64,000 nt of DNA from Mesorhizobium helmanticense (GCF_003034915.1 NZ_PZJX01000050.1:1-64000); one strand, 5' to 3'. Shown: positions 34,495 through 43,773, counted from the stretch's first letter. Numbers and translations: made by a program. Notes: generated by a model from the letters alone, not told the origin.

Positions 34495-35385
34495 ATGGAC
34501 CATCGCGACGTGATCGCGTCGCTGACGCAGCAACAGCGCGATCAGCTGACCGCCAAGTCAGATCGCCTCGGGCTGCTGCAGCTTGCCGCTCATTGGGGCG
34601 CGATCGTCGTCATCGGCGCGCTGATCATCGCCAAGGTGCCATACTGGCCGCTGCTGATGCTGCCGCAAGGCATTCTCATCGTTTTCCTGTTCACGCTTCT
34701 GCACGAGACGGTCCATCGCACGGCTTTCGAAACACAGCGGCTGAACGATGTCGTGGCGCGCGTCTGCAGCCTGGCGATCGCGCTGCCGGCAGACTGGTTC
34801 CGCTATTTCCATTTCGCCCATCACCGCTTCACCCAGGATCCGGAAAACGACCCGGAACTCGCCTTCCCGAAGCCCGAAACCTGGCGGCAGTATATCGTCC
34901 ACGTTTCCGGGATTCCGGTGTGGTGGGGCCACTTCAAGACGCTCTACACCAACGCGACCGGCGGCTGCCGGGACAGCTACGTGCCGTCAAAAGGCCTGCC
35001 CAAGGTGCGCGCCGAGGCCCGCGCCATGATTGCCTTCTATGCCGTGGTGCTGGTGCTGGCCCTCTGGTTTCGGGCAACCACGCTGCTCTATGTCTGGATC
35101 GTGCCGGCGCTGCTCGGGCAGCCATTCCTGCGCCTCTATCTGCTGGCCGAACATGGCCGTTGTCCGCTTGTCGCCAACATGCTGGAAAACACCCGGACCA
35201 CGCTGACCAACTGGTTTGTCCGCAGGCTCGCCTGGAACATGCCCTTCCACGCCGAGCATCATGCCTATCCGGGTGTGCCTTTCCATCAACTGCCGGCGTT
35301 TCATGCCCTGATCGAGCGTCATCTCAAGGAGATCGAAGCTGGTTACGTGCGCTTCCACGAAAAATACATCGAAACATTGCGCTGA
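34495..35385 (+). CDS. Membrane fatty acid desaturase
   Basis: Di-iron desaturase or hydroxylase of acyl chains in the inner membrane, 296 residues from the ATG at 34495. In-frame starts at 34432 and 34477 have no better ribosome site. The three histidine boxes are complete: HETVH, HFAHHRF and HAEHHAYP. Hydrophobic segments lie at about 26-70, 88-100 and 180-225. The substrate could be a fatty acid or a carotenoid-like lipid. It ends at a hairpin and converges on the GGDEF/EAL gene. Confidence 0.9.
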   Translation: MDHRDVIASLTQQQRDQLTAKSDRLGLLQLAAHWGAIVVIGALIIAKVPYWPLLMLPQGILIVFLFTLLHETVHRTAFETQRLNDVVARVCSLAIALPADWFRYFHFAHHRFTQDPENDPELAFPKPETWRQYIVHVSGIPVWWGHFKTLYTNATGGCRDSYVPSKGLPKVRAEARAMIAFYAVVLVLALWFRATTLLYVWIVPALLGQPFLRLYLLAEHGRCPLVANMLENTRTTLTNWFVRRLAWNMPFHAEHHAYPGVPFHQLPAFHALIERHLKEIEAGYVRFHEKYIETLR

Positions 35386-35392
35386 TGGCTGA

Positions 35393-35417
35393 GGCCGAGC
35401 CGCTGACTGGCTCGGCC
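35393..35417. terminator. Bidirectional terminator-like hairpin
   Basis: Stem GGCCGAGCC/GGCTCGGCC (35393-35401, 35409-35417), 7-nt loop, no clear T tract. It is positioned between the convergent desaturase and GGDEF/EAL genes. Confidence 0.5.
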
Positions 35418-35426
35418 CTGTCGTGC

Positions 35427-37592
35427 TCAGCCTGATTGCCTGCTCGCCGCGCGGGCCTCCAGCAGGCGAGCGATATCCGCCGCCTTCGATGGCACGCCGA
35501 TCAGATAGCCTTGGGCCTCGACACAGCCCTCCTTGCGCAGGAACTCCAGTTGAGCTTCGGTTTCGACACCCTCGGCGGTGACGGTGATGCCAAGCTGCGC
35601 GCCGAGCCCGATGACCGTGCGCACGATCGCCGCGGTATCGCGGTTGTCGATGTCACGGATGAAGGAGCGGTCGATCTTGATCTTGTCGACCGGGAAGCGG
35701 CGAAGATAGCCGAGCGACGAATAGCCTATGCCGAAATCGTCCAGCGCGATGTGGATGCCAAGCTCGCGCAACTGCCTGAGCGTCTTCAGCACCGTATCGC
35801 TTTCGTCCATCAGCACCGTTTCGGTGATTTCCAGTTCCAGCCGGTTGGCCGGCACACCGGAAAATGCCAGTGCGGAGATGACGCTGCGGGCAAAGGTGCC
35901 GCTTTTGATTTGCACAGCCGAGACATTGACCGCGATGCGCAGCCCATGCGGCCAACCCGCCGCCACCGTGCAGGCTTTCCTCAGCGCCCATTCGCCAAGC
36001 GGCACGATCAGCCCGATTTCTTCGGCGACGGGAATGAAATTGTCCGGCGCAACCCGGCCGCGTGCCGGCGAATGCCAACGCATCAATGCCTCGGCGCCTA
36101 CGATTTCGCCGGAAGCGATGTTCATGATGGGTTGGAAATCCAGCTCGAATTCCCGCCGCGGCAACGCTGCCTCGAGGTCAGTTTCCAGTGCCCGCCGCGC
36201 CCGCACCATCGCATCCATGCCGGGCTCGAAGAAGCGGTAAACGTTGCGCCCTTCGCTTTTTGCCCGGTAGAGGGCCATGTCGGCGTTTTTCAGGAGCGTG
36301 TCGGCGTCTGTGCCGTCGTCGGGGAAAAGCGCGATGCCGAGGCTGATGCCGACATGCATGTCGCGGCCCTTGTCGCGAAACGGTTTTCCAATCATGTCGA
36401 CGATGCGTTTTGCCAATATTTCCGCATCGGCAGCGCCCTTGGGATTGAACTGGATGATGACGAATTCGTCGCCGCCGAAACGGGCGACGACGTCGGTCTC
36501 GTTGCGCAGGCAGCGCTGCAGCCGTTCGGCCACGCATTTCAGCAGCCAGTCGCCCACCGGGTGCCCCCACGTGTCGTTGACGGCCTTGAAGCGGTCGAGG
36601 TCGAGCGACAGTATCGCCAGATTCGCAGCCTCGCCTAAGGCTTGGTCGAGCCGGTCGCGGAACATCGAGCGATTGGGCAGGTTGGTCAGCGTATCGTGAA
36701 GCGCAAGATGGGTCATGCGCTCTTCGGTGCGTCGGCGTTCGGTGATGTCGTCGAAGGTTGCCACCCAGCCGCCGCCGCTCATCGGTCGCTGCACGATCGA
36801 CAGAGTCCTGCCATCGGCAAGATGGCGCTGGATCGACCGCATTTTTCCAGCTTGAAGGCTGGCCATGGTGTTCGAGATTTCGCTATCGATGTCGATCCCC
36901 GCACAGATGCCCAGGCCCAAGAGTTGCTCGATCAGGTCATGGTGGCTCATGCCAAGCGGAAAGTCGGCCGGCGTTACCTTGTAGAGTTCCAGAAAGCGTT
37001 CGTTGCGCACGATCAGCTTGCCGTTCGCGTCGTACATCAACAGGCCTTGCGACATGTTGGCGAGTGCAGCGTCGAAGCGGCGGTGCTGTTCCTTCAGCTC
37101 CCGTTCGGCGCGTCGTTGCTCGGTGATGTCCTCGTAGATCGACACCCAGCCGCCCGAGGCCAGCGGTCTGTGCGAAATGTCGACGATGCGTCCGTCCGAC
37201 AGCGTTTCCTCGTAGGTCGAGGGTTTCGCCTGGTCGATATAGGGCTTACGGATGGCGTAGAGTTCCTGGGCGGTCTGCGAGGCGACGCCGATGTCGACGC
37301 TGTGCTGGAGGATGTCGAAAAACCGGATGCCTGGTCGCACGATTTCGGCGTCGAGGCAGAAGATGCTGACATAGTTGCCGTTACAGATAATCATCCGCTC
37401 GTCGGCGTCGAACATGCACAGCCCATGCGACATGTTCTCGACGGCTGCCGAAAAGCGTTCGTTCTGCTCGCGCGGTTCGTCTTCGATGCGCCGCTTCGGG
37501 CCGAAGCCTCCAGCGCCGCGCCTGCGTGCGGGCGAACCAGCCTTGGCATGAGCGACGGGCATGTATGGGCCTGCGGGACCGAGATCGGACAC
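35427..37592 (-). CDS. PAS-PAS-GGDEF-EAL cyclic-di-GMP protein
   Basis: 721-residue soluble signalling protein. Two similar PAS domains (about 45-160 and 170-285; MSHGLCMFDADERMIICNGN and MSQGLLMYDANGKLIVRNER) are followed by a GGDEF domain (about 295-455) with intact ARFGGDEFV, then an EAL domain (about 465-715) with VGAEALMRW, a Glu in LEITETVLMD and DDFGIGYSSLGYL. Both catalytic motifs look intact, so diguanylate cyclase and phosphodiesterase activity are both possible. No membrane segment. The start is GTG at 37592; a later ATG at 37562 is possible. Confidence 0.93.
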   Translation of the reverse strand: MSDLGPAGPYMPVAHAKAGSPARRRGAGGFGPKRRIEDEPREQNERFSAAVENMSHGLCMFDADERMIICNGNYVSIFCLDAEIVRPGIRFFDILQHSVDIGVASQTAQELYAIRKPYIDQAKPSTYEETLSDGRIVDISHRPLASGGWVSIYEDITEQRRAERELKEQHRRFDAALANMSQGLLMYDANGKLIVRNERFLELYKVTPADFPLGMSHHDLIEQLLGLGICAGIDIDSEISNTMASLQAGKMRSIQRHLADGRTLSIVQRPMSGGGWVATFDDITERRRTEERMTHLALHDTLTNLPNRSMFRDRLDQALGEAANLAILSLDLDRFKAVNDTWGHPVGDWLLKCVAERLQRCLRNETDVVARFGGDEFVIIQFNPKGAADAEILAKRIVDMIGKPFRDKGRDMHVGISLGIALFPDDGTDADTLLKNADMALYRAKSEGRNVYRFFEPGMDAMVRARRALETDLEAALPRREFELDFQPIMNIASGEIVGAEALMRWHSPARGRVAPDNFIPVAEEIGLIVPLGEWALRKACTVAAGWPHGLRIAVNVSAVQIKSGTFARSVISALAFSGVPANRLELEITETVLMDESDTVLKTLRQLRELGIHIALDDFGIGYSSLGYLRRFPVDKIKIDRSFIRDIDNRDTAAIVRTVIGLGAQLGITVTAEGVETEAQLEFLRKEGCVEAQGYLIGVPSKAADIARLLEARAASRQSG

Positions 37593-37628
37593 GGTACTGT
37601 GCTAGCCGCCGGTTAATTTAGCGTTCTT

Positions 37629-38267
37629 TTACTTCGCTGAGTGCACCGTAATCGCTGCCCGACGTTTCGTTTCAATCGCCGCATACCGCTTGAGGAAGGC
37701 GTCTTGCGCCCAGGTCACCGAACGCGGCATGAAATCGAAGCGCTCTGCATTGAAGCCGCGCGGCCGGCCGAAATACTCGGTCGCCTCCGCCGTCGAGAAG
37801 CCGGCCAACAATGTCGCCTCGTAGTAGGCGGCGATCTGGTCGGCGCGCTTGATCTCCTTGCGCAGGCCGCCGCCGAGTTCAGCCGGCAGCGAAAAGCGCT
37901 GGTGGATGGCGCGCTGAAGCCGAAGCTCGCAATCCTTGTAGCTGCCGCCCATCACCGATTTGAATGGTGAGATCATGTCGCCGATGACATATTCCGGCGC
38001 GTCGTGCAGCAAGGCGGCCAGCCGCGCATCAGCCGAGGCGTCCGGCGCCAGTTCGGAAAACAGCGCCTCGACCAGCAGCGAATGCTGGGCGACCGAAAAC
38101 GCGTGATCGCCGCTGGTCTGGCCGTTCCAGCGGGCGACGCGGGCAAGCCCGTGCGCGATGTCGGAAATCTCGATGTCGAGCGGCGAGGGGTCGAGCAGGT
38201 CGAGCCGCCGGCCAGACAACATGCGCTGCCAGGCGCGCGGCGGGGCGCCTGCGCGATCGGCCGCCAT
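37629..38267 (-). CDS. HD-domain hydrolase (YfbR-like 5'-nucleotidase type)
   Basis: 212-residue metal-dependent phosphohydrolase. HD signature: RWNGQTSGDHAFSVAQHSLL provides the first His, LAALLHDAPEYVIGDMISPF the HD pair, and IKRADQIAAYYEATLL the last Asp. The family hydrolyses deoxynucleoside 5'-monophosphates. The start overlaps the stop of ygfZ upstream by one base, so the two genes are coupled. Confidence 0.88.
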   Translation of the reverse strand: MAADRAGAPPRAWQRMLSGRRLDLLDPSPLDIEISDIAHGLARVARWNGQTSGDHAFSVAQHSLLVEALFSELAPDASADARLAALLHDAPEYVIGDMISPFKSVMGGSYKDCELRLQRAIHQRFSLPAELGGGLRKEIKRADQIAAYYEATLLAGFSTAEATEYFGRPRGFNAERFDFMPRSVTWAQDAFLKRYAAIETKRRAAITVHSAK

Positions 38268-39145
38268 CAGGCTTCCTCCGCGCCGACGGCTTCCTCCGCG
38301 CCGACGGCTTCCTGCGGAAAAGTGAATTTCGCCCAGGCCGGAATGGTGAGCGACACAGTGACATCACCCGCCATGACAGACTGGCCGGCGTCGAGCGCCG
38401 CCTTGACCCGGTCGATGCGGGCAATTGCAAGACCTGTCGTCCCGGCGGTAGAGCCGAGCATACCGACGGGCCGTCCGCCGACCGTCAGCTCGGTGCCTGA
38501 CGCGGGCAGCGGCCGCTCTGCCCTGGCGATCAGCACACGCCGCCTGGCGGTGCCGCGATGCTGCATGCGCGAAACCACTTCCTGGCCGACATAGCAGCCC
38601 TTTTTGAAACCGACGCCGCCGGTCTCGTCGAGCAGCACGTCATGCGGGAAGGCATCGCCAAGCTGGTAGTCGCTGCCGCTTTCGGCGATGCCATGGGCGA
38701 TGCGCAAGGCCTGCCATGCGGCGGGGTCGCCCCCTTCGGCCATGTCACCATATCGGCGCTCGACCTCCACATCGCGAAAGCGGGTATCGGCAACCCTGGT
38801 TGAATCAGATTGTGAAGCGGTTGAATCATTGCCCCACGCAACAACGACAAGCCCTTGGTCGGCTTTGGCAATCTCGACCTTGGCGCGCAGTTTGTAGAGC
38901 ATCAGCCGGCGCATGAAGTCGTCGGCGACATCGGCGCGGCATTCGAGGTGGAAGGCACTCCCGCCGGCGCGCGAAATCAGGAAATCGAACAGGATCTTGC
39001 CTTGCGGCGTCAAAAGCGCGCCTGGCTTTGCCTGGCCGGAAGCAAGCGTGTCGAGGTCGGTCGTCAGGATGTTCTGCAAAAAATGCTCGGCGTCCGAGCC
39101 TGACACCGAAATGAGCGCATGGTCGCTAAGCAGGGCAAAGGGCAT
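38267..39145 (-). CDS. ygfZ: Folate-binding protein YgfZ
   Basis: Tetrahydrofolate-dependent protein that supports iron-sulfur cluster enzymes (GcvT-like fold). It has 292 residues. The diagnostic motif KGCYVGQEVVSRMQHRG contains the conserved Cys, and LISVSGSDAEHFLQNILTTD is at the N-terminus. The last residues contain a tandem EEAVGA repeat encoded by an 18-bp DNA repeat. It is divergent from dihydroorotase. Confidence 0.93.
   Translation of the reverse strand: MPFALLSDHALISVSGSDAEHFLQNILTTDLDTLASGQAKPGALLTPQGKILFDFLISRAGGSAFHLECRADVADDFMRRLMLYKLRAKVEIAKADQGLVVVAWGNDSTASQSDSTRVADTRFRDVEVERRYGDMAEGGDPAAWQALRIAHGIAESGSDYQLGDAFPHDVLLDETGGVGFKKGCYVGQEVVSRMQHRGTARRRVLIARAERPLPASGTELTVGGRPVGMLGSTAGTTGLAIARIDRVKAALDAGQSVMAGDVTVSLTIPAWAKFTFPQEAVGAEEAVGAEEA
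38271..38317. repeat. 18-bp tandem repeat at the 3' end of ygfZ
   Basis: Unit GCTTCCTCCGCGCCGACG occurs twice exactly (38271-38288, 38289-38306) and partly a third time (from 38307). It keeps the reading frame and encodes repeated EEAVGA residues at the protein C-terminus. Confidence 0.85.
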
Positions 39146-39227
39146 GGGTTAGACAAAACCTGATCTTGCAAAACGGTCGGCCTTTACGTAAGCCGCTGAC
39201 ACTCCCCCCGCAAGAGACCGGATCGGC

Positions 39228-40559
39228 ATGGCCACGACCTACGACCTCATCCTGACAGGCGGCAACGTGGTCAACCATGACGGCGAAGGTCTTCGCGATG
39301 TCGGTGTCAAGCAGGGTCGCATCTCGGCGATAGGCGATCTCGGCCAGGCCTCGGCCGGCGAGACGATCGACTGCCGCGGCCTGCATATCCTGCCCGGTGT
39401 CGTCGACAGCCAGGTGCATTTCCGCGAGCCGGGGCTGGAGCACAAGGAAGATCTCGAGACCGGCTCCCGCGCGGCGGTGCTCGGCGGCGTCACCGCCGTG
39501 TTCGAAATGCCCAACACCAATCCGCTGACCACCAGCGAGGCCGCCCTTGCCGACAAGGTGCGGCGCGCTTCCGGGCGCATGCATTGCGACTTTGCCTTCT
39601 GGGTCGGCGGCACCCGCGACAATGCCGGCGATGCCGGTGAACTGGAGCGGCTGCCCGGCGCCGCCGGCATAAAAGTGTTCATGGGCTCGTCCACCGGCGA
39701 CCTGCTGGTCGAGGACGACGAGGGCGTCGCCGCGATCCTCAGGAATACGCGTCGCCGCGCCGCCTTCCACTCCGAGGACGAGTTCCGGCTGCGCGAGCGG
39801 CTTGGCGAACGCATCGAGGGCGATCCGTCCTCGCATCCGGTCTGGCGCGACGAGATCGCCGCACTGCGCTGCACCGAGCGGCTGGTTCGGATCGCCCGCA
39901 AGGCGCGCGCCCGCATTCACGTGCTGCACATCTCGACCGCTGAGGAGATCGCCTTCCTCGAACGGCACAAGGATGTCGCCACCTGTGAGGCGACGCCGCA
40001 TCATCTGACACTCGCAGCCGACGATTATGCGCGGCTCGGTACGCTGATCCAGATGAACCCGCCGGTGCGCGCCGCACGCCACCGCGACGGCATATGGCAC
40101 GGCATTCAGCAAGGCATCGTCGATGTGCTCGGTTCCGACCATGCGCCGCATACGCTGGCCGAGAAGGCAAAGTCCTATCCGGCCTCACCGTCGGGCATGA
40201 CCGGCGTGCAGACGCTGGTGCCGATCATGCTGGATCACGTCAATGCCGGCCGGCTGACCCTGCAGCGCTTCGTCGATCTTTCCAGCCATGGTCCGCACCG
40301 CATCTTCGGCATGGCCAGGAAAGGCCGTATCGCCGCCGGCTACGATGCCGATTTCACCATTGTCGACCTGAAGCGCCGCGAGACCATCACCAATGCGCAG
40401 GCCGGCTCCAAGGCCGGCTGGACGCCCTATGACGGCAAGGAGGTGACCGGTTGGCCGGTCGGCACCATCGTTCGCGGTCGGCGGATCATGTGGGAAGGCG
40501 AGATCGTCACGTCCGGACAGGGCAGGGCGGTGGAGTTTTCCGAAGCCTTGGTCGTTTGA
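39228..40559 (+). CDS. pyrC: Dihydroorotase
   Basis: Zinc amidohydrolase that closes carbamoyl-aspartate to dihydroorotate in pyrimidine synthesis. It has 443 residues. Metal motifs: VDSQVHFREPG (HxH), IKVFMGSSTG with the probable carboxylated Lys, AAFHSEDEFR, IHVLHISTAEE, and GSDHAPHT with the catalytic Asp. The complete metal set argues for an active enzyme rather than a PyrC2-type pseudo-dihydroorotase. Other cyclic amidohydrolases such as AllB are related, so the substrate is inferred. Confidence 0.9.
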   Translation: MATTYDLILTGGNVVNHDGEGLRDVGVKQGRISAIGDLGQASAGETIDCRGLHILPGVVDSQVHFREPGLEHKEDLETGSRAAVLGGVTAVFEMPNTNPLTTSEAALADKVRRASGRMHCDFAFWVGGTRDNAGDAGELERLPGAAGIKVFMGSSTGDLLVEDDEGVAAILRNTRRRAAFHSEDEFRLRERLGERIEGDPSSHPVWRDEIAALRCTERLVRIARKARARIHVLHISTAEEIAFLERHKDVATCEATPHHLTLAADDYARLGTLIQMNPPVRAARHRDGIWHGIQQGIVDVLGSDHAPHTLAEKAKSYPASPSGMTGVQTLVPIMLDHVNAGRLTLQRFVDLSSHGPHRIFGMARKGRIAAGYDADFTIVDLKRRETITNAQAGSKAGWTPYDGKEVTGWPVGTIVRGRRIMWEGEIVTSGQGRAVEFSEALVV

Positions 40560-40569
40560 GCGGACGCGC

Positions 40570-41373
40570 TCAATCCCCGGCGACGAAGAACGTCCACTCT
40601 CCGGCGGGCGTAATGCCGACGCGGTAGAAGATGTAGGCGCCGAACTGCTTCATGTCGTTATAGTCGCCGGCGGTGACGATCTTGAACAGCTCGACCCGTT
40701 GCCGGGCGTCGAGCTTGTCCAGCGGAAGGGCGAAGAAATACGGCCAGACATAGAGCTCCTGCGGCGTGCCGACGTCGACATGGACGAAGCCGGCATTGAG
40801 CACCTCTTCCATGATGGCGAGGATCTCCTGGCCTTCCGTGTCGCCCGCAAGACCTTTGAGGAAGGCGATCGGGTCGCCGTCGATCTCGCTCAGCGACAAT
40901 TGGGTCATCGCATCGCCCGTGCCGATCAACGGCCGGAGTTTTTCGATGTCGCCGCTCTTGCAGGCCTCGACCATCAAATCATGCATGCGCCTGACTGGCT
41001 CCGGCAGCTTGCCGAGGTCGTAGACGACTTCGGGCAAGGGAGCGTCGGGATCGGCATGGGGGCTGGCCATGCCGCCATCATTCGCCGGCCCCTCCGGTTC
41101 TTTTTGTCCCGGCTCGTCGGACGGTGCCGGCTGACTGGTCGCGGGCGGCGTGGTGCCAGGTTGGTCGGGCATCGGCACCGCGTTTCCTGGCGGCGACATG
41201 TCATCATTGGCGGGCGGCGTGACCGGCGCGGGAAGGTCCTCGCGCTTGATTTCACTCAGTGCATGGGCGGGGCTGATCGTCAGGCATAAGGTAATCGGAA
41301 TCGCAACGCTGCAAACGGCGAGCCAGATGCTAAGGACCAAGCCACACGGCTTGCCTGACATCGAAAAAATCAC
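40570..41373 (-). CDS. Secreted or lipobox-free envelope protein, proline-rich, function unknown
   Basis: 267 residues from a GTG with GGAG 9 bp upstream. The N-terminal hydrophobic segment LVLSIWLAVCSVAIPITLCL ends in a signal-peptidase-like AHALSE. A Pro/Asp-rich linker (about 45-115) precedes a folded domain (about 115-267) containing PVRRMHDLMVEACKSGDIEK, ELYVWPYFFALPLDKLDARQ and YIFYRVGITPAGEWTFFVAG. No family was recognised beyond conserved rhizobial hypothetical proteins. Likely periplasmic. Confidence 0.8.
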   Translation of the reverse strand: MIFSMSGKPCGLVLSIWLAVCSVAIPITLCLTISPAHALSEIKREDLPAPVTPPANDDMSPPGNAVPMPDQPGTTPPATSQPAPSDEPGQKEPEGPANDGGMASPHADPDAPLPEVVYDLGKLPEPVRRMHDLMVEACKSGDIEKLRPLIGTGDAMTQLSLSEIDGDPIAFLKGLAGDTEGQEILAIMEEVLNAGFVHVDVGTPQELYVWPYFFALPLDKLDARQRVELFKIVTAGDYNDMKQFGAYIFYRVGITPAGEWTFFVAGD

Positions 41374-41415
41374 TGCCTGCTTCTCCCTGGTTCCCGCGCC
41401 CGCCCGGGATGCCGG

Positions 41416-41673
41416 TTAGTGCCGCAGCTTTTCCGGTTCGAAGGCCCCGGCTATCACTTTTTCACGCATGCGGTCGAGCAGGGCAAGGGCGGAAGTCTCG
41501 CCGTTGGCGCGCAGCATCTCGCCAAACGCAGTCTCCAGCGCTGCCTCGGCGATGATTTCCGGCTCGATTCCGGCCGAAAGCCCTTCCGCCCAGGCCTCGC
41601 TGTGGCTTTCCACGGCGGTCAGGCGCTTTTCTTCCCTGACCAGCGCGTCGATGTCGTTGACGGCATGTTCCAT
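41416..41673 (-). CDS. Small hypothetical protein
   Basis: 85 residues from the ATG at 41673, with AAGGG 11-12 bp upstream; a GTG at 41742 would extend it but has no ribosome site. Acidic and helical, with no membrane segment: VNDIDALVREEKRLTAVESH, IIAEAALETAFGEMLRANGE. No domain recognised. Confidence 0.65.
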   Translation of the reverse strand: MEHAVNDIDALVREEKRLTAVESHSEAWAEGLSAGIEPEIIAEAALETAFGEMLRANGETSALALLDRMREKVIAGAFEPEKLRH

Positions 41674-42036
41674 TGCGATGTTCACCCTTTTCAAGCGGCG
41701 ATCCGATAGACACGGATCAGGCTTGGGCTGTCCCTTTTTCACGCGGATCTAATAAGCCATTGTAAATACGACATTTCCTGGGTCGTCTTCGACAAGGCTC
41801 GTCGCGTCTAGCAAACCTGCGTTCTATCCGATTCAAAACTTAGCCGATTAGACCGGCGAGCGGGATGAAAACCTTCAGTTTGAGTTAATTCCACATCTAC
41901 GCCGTAACGTTTCGTTAATGCTGTTGCAGAAGTGCAACATGAGGATTGCACCAAGATGCTCCCGGAAACAAGGAGGGAGGATCAAATGCCGACGTGGCGA
42001 ACGGCGCCGAGACGGAGGGCGGCCGAAAAATCGGCG
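41674..42036. other. Intergenic region with hairpin and a lone strong ribosome site
   Basis: 363 bp. It contains a perfect small hairpin GTTGCA-GAAG-TGCAAC (about 41924-41939) and, at about 41970-41985, AAGGAGGGAGGATCAA directly before an ATG. The ORF opened by that ATG runs antisense through the downstream TIGR02301 gene, so it is not called. No RNA gene was recognised. Confidence 0.45.
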
Positions 42037-42414
42037 TCAGTTGCCGTAGCGCGAGGCGATGTCGCGCGACAGCGTTTCGCCTTCCTTCATGTAACGGCTG
42101 ATGGCTTCCGTCGCCGAAGCGGTACATTGCGTGTAGGTGCCGCCGAAGGAACGATAGCCGCGGTTGAAACTGGCGATGAAGCGGGCGCGCCGCTGGGGGT
42201 CGGGGTTTTCCGAAGCCATCAGCTTCTCCATCTCGACGCGCCACTGGTCGCCTTTCTCGCCGCACAGATTGCGCAGGAAATGCAGCGAGCCAAGCACCTC
42301 CGCCAGCCGCATCAATCCGGGCTCGAACGAGGCTTCGGCACTGGACGCCGGCGGCACGCCGACAGCCATGCTGGCGGCGAGGCAAGCTGCGAGGAACAGC
42401 GAGGCGCGGGTCAT
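42037..42414 (-). CDS. TIGR02301 family secreted protein
   Basis: 125 residues with a signal peptide (MTRASLFLAACLAASMAVGV, cleavage near ASSAEA). The mature part contains LRNLCGEKGDQWRVEMEKL and ARFIASFNRGYRSFGGTYTQ, the pattern of the alphaproteobacterial TIGR02301 family. Two Cys may form a disulfide. Function unknown, periplasmic by inference. Confidence 0.83.
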   Translation of the reverse strand: MTRASLFLAACLAASMAVGVPPASSAEASFEPGLMRLAEVLGSLHFLRNLCGEKGDQWRVEMEKLMASENPDPQRRARFIASFNRGYRSFGGTYTQCTASATEAISRYMKEGETLSRDIASRYGN

Positions 42415-42464
42415 AAGTCTATGTGGCCAAACATTTTGTCGCCCGCAAGGCGGATTCTTGGGGG

Positions 42465-42881
42465 CTATTCCCCTGTCTTTCCGAGCAACTCCTCCGCCAC
42501 CTCAAACACCGAGCCGGCGAGTGGCAGCGTTGTCATTTCGCCGAGCGTATAGAAGGCTGCGGTCTCGGCGTCGTCGCTGGCCATCGCCTCGCCATCGGCA
42601 TAGGCCGCGCCGAACACCGTCAACCGGTAGTCGACCGGATGGTTCTCGTCGCTGCCGTCGATGTCGATTTCGCGCAGCGACCGATAGCCGTCCGCGCGCA
42701 GGCCGGTCTCCTCCAGCAGTTCGCGGGCTGCTGCCTCCTCCAGCGTCTCGCCGGCCTCGACCTTGCCGCCTGGAAAGGCGTAGAGGCCTTGTGAGGGCGG
42801 CCTGGCTCGCTTGACCAGCAGTACCGTGTTCCCACGCACGACGGCGACCGAGACTGCCGGAATGATCCTGCGTGTTTCCAT
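42465..42881 (-). CDS. NUDIX hydrolase
   Basis: 138-residue pyrophosphohydrolase acting on nucleoside diphosphate-X substrates. The Nudix box is GGKVEAGETLEEAAARELLE plus ETG, with all conserved Glu residues and the Arg. The N-terminus PAVSVAVVRGNTVLLVKRAR is typical of ADP-ribose or mutator-type members; exact substrate unknown. Confidence 0.9.
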   Translation of the reverse strand: METRRIIPAVSVAVVRGNTVLLVKRARPPSQGLYAFPGGKVEAGETLEEAAARELLEETGLRADGYRSLREIDIDGSDENHPVDYRLTVFGAAYADGEAMASDDAETAAFYTLGEMTTLPLAGSVFEVAEELLGKTGE

Positions 42882-42998
42882 GAGTTCCCGCTTGATAGAC
42901 AGCCCGTTGTGGACCGGCCGTCGGTGAACAGCTTTAGCGGTTGCGAAAGGCGGGTTCCATCGCCACTTTCACATGTCACCAATTCGAAAGCTGAATTC

Positions 42999-43760
42999 AT
43001 GTGCGGACGCTTTGCCCTGACCGCCACACCGGACCAGACCGCTGCCTTCCTCGGGCTGGCGGAACTGGAGGACTTTCCGGCCCGCTACAATATCGCGCCG
43101 ACGCAGCCGGTGCTGATGGCGCTCGCCGGTCCACCGCTTGCGCCGGGTTCGAACCTGCCTGACAGGCAAGCGATGCTGGTGCGCTGGGGACTGATTCCGG
43201 CCTGGGTGAAAGACACCAGGGAGTTTCCGCTGCTCTTCAATGCGCGCTCGGAAGGAGCCGTCGAAAAGGCCTCGTTCCGCGCCGCCATGCGCCACCGCCG
43301 CGCTCTGGTGCCGGCCTCCGGCTTCTACGAATGGCGGCAAACTGGTGGCAAGAGGGGGCAGCCCTATTGGATCAGGCCCAGGCATGGCGGGCTGGTCGCC
43401 TTCGCCGGGTTGATCGAGACCTATGCCGAGCCGGGCGGTTCTGAAATGGACACCGGCGCCATCCTGACCGTCCATGCCAATACCGACATCGCTCACATCC
43501 ATGACCGGATGCCGGTGGTGATCCACCCGCGGGATTTCGCCCGCTGGCTCGATTGCCGCGCGCTCGAGCCGCGCGACGTCATCGACCTGTTGCGGCCGGC
43601 GCAACTTGATTTCTTCGAAGCCATCCCGGTTTCCGACCTTGTCAACAAGGTTGCCAACACCGGGCCGGAGATTCAGGTGAGGGGTGTCGTCGGGCCGGAG
43701 CCCGAGAAGGTCAGGCGCCAGAAGCCCGGCGCGGACGACAGCCAGATGACCTTGTTCTAG
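42999..43760 (+). CDS. SOS response-associated peptidase (SRAP/YedK/HMCES family)
   Basis: Forms a stable DNA-protein crosslink with abasic sites in single-stranded DNA through its N-terminal Cys. It has 253 residues from the ATG at 42999, which puts the catalytic residue at Cys2 (MCGRFALT) as required; the upstream in-frame extension is therefore rejected. Other conserved motifs are ARYNIAPTQPV, NARSEGAVEKASFR, RALVPASGFYEW with the catalytic Glu, and IHDRMPVV with the conserved His. Confidence 0.94.
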   Translation: MCGRFALTATPDQTAAFLGLAELEDFPARYNIAPTQPVLMALAGPPLAPGSNLPDRQAMLVRWGLIPAWVKDTREFPLLFNARSEGAVEKASFRAAMRHRRALVPASGFYEWRQTGGKRGQPYWIRPRHGGLVAFAGLIETYAEPGGSEMDTGAILTVHANTDIAHIHDRMPVVIHPRDFARWLDCRALEPRDVIDLLRPAQLDFFEAIPVSDLVNKVANTGPEIQVRGVVGPEPEKVRRQKPGADDSQMTLF

Positions 43761-43773
43761 CTGCTATTTTCCT

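Noticed and set aside
41932-42552. 206-codon open frame with a strong ribosome site, antisense to the TIGR02301 and NUDIX genes
   Set aside because: The protein is low-complexity and unlike any family, whereas the opposite strand encodes two recognisable proteins. Only the ribosome-site sequence is reported, as a finding.
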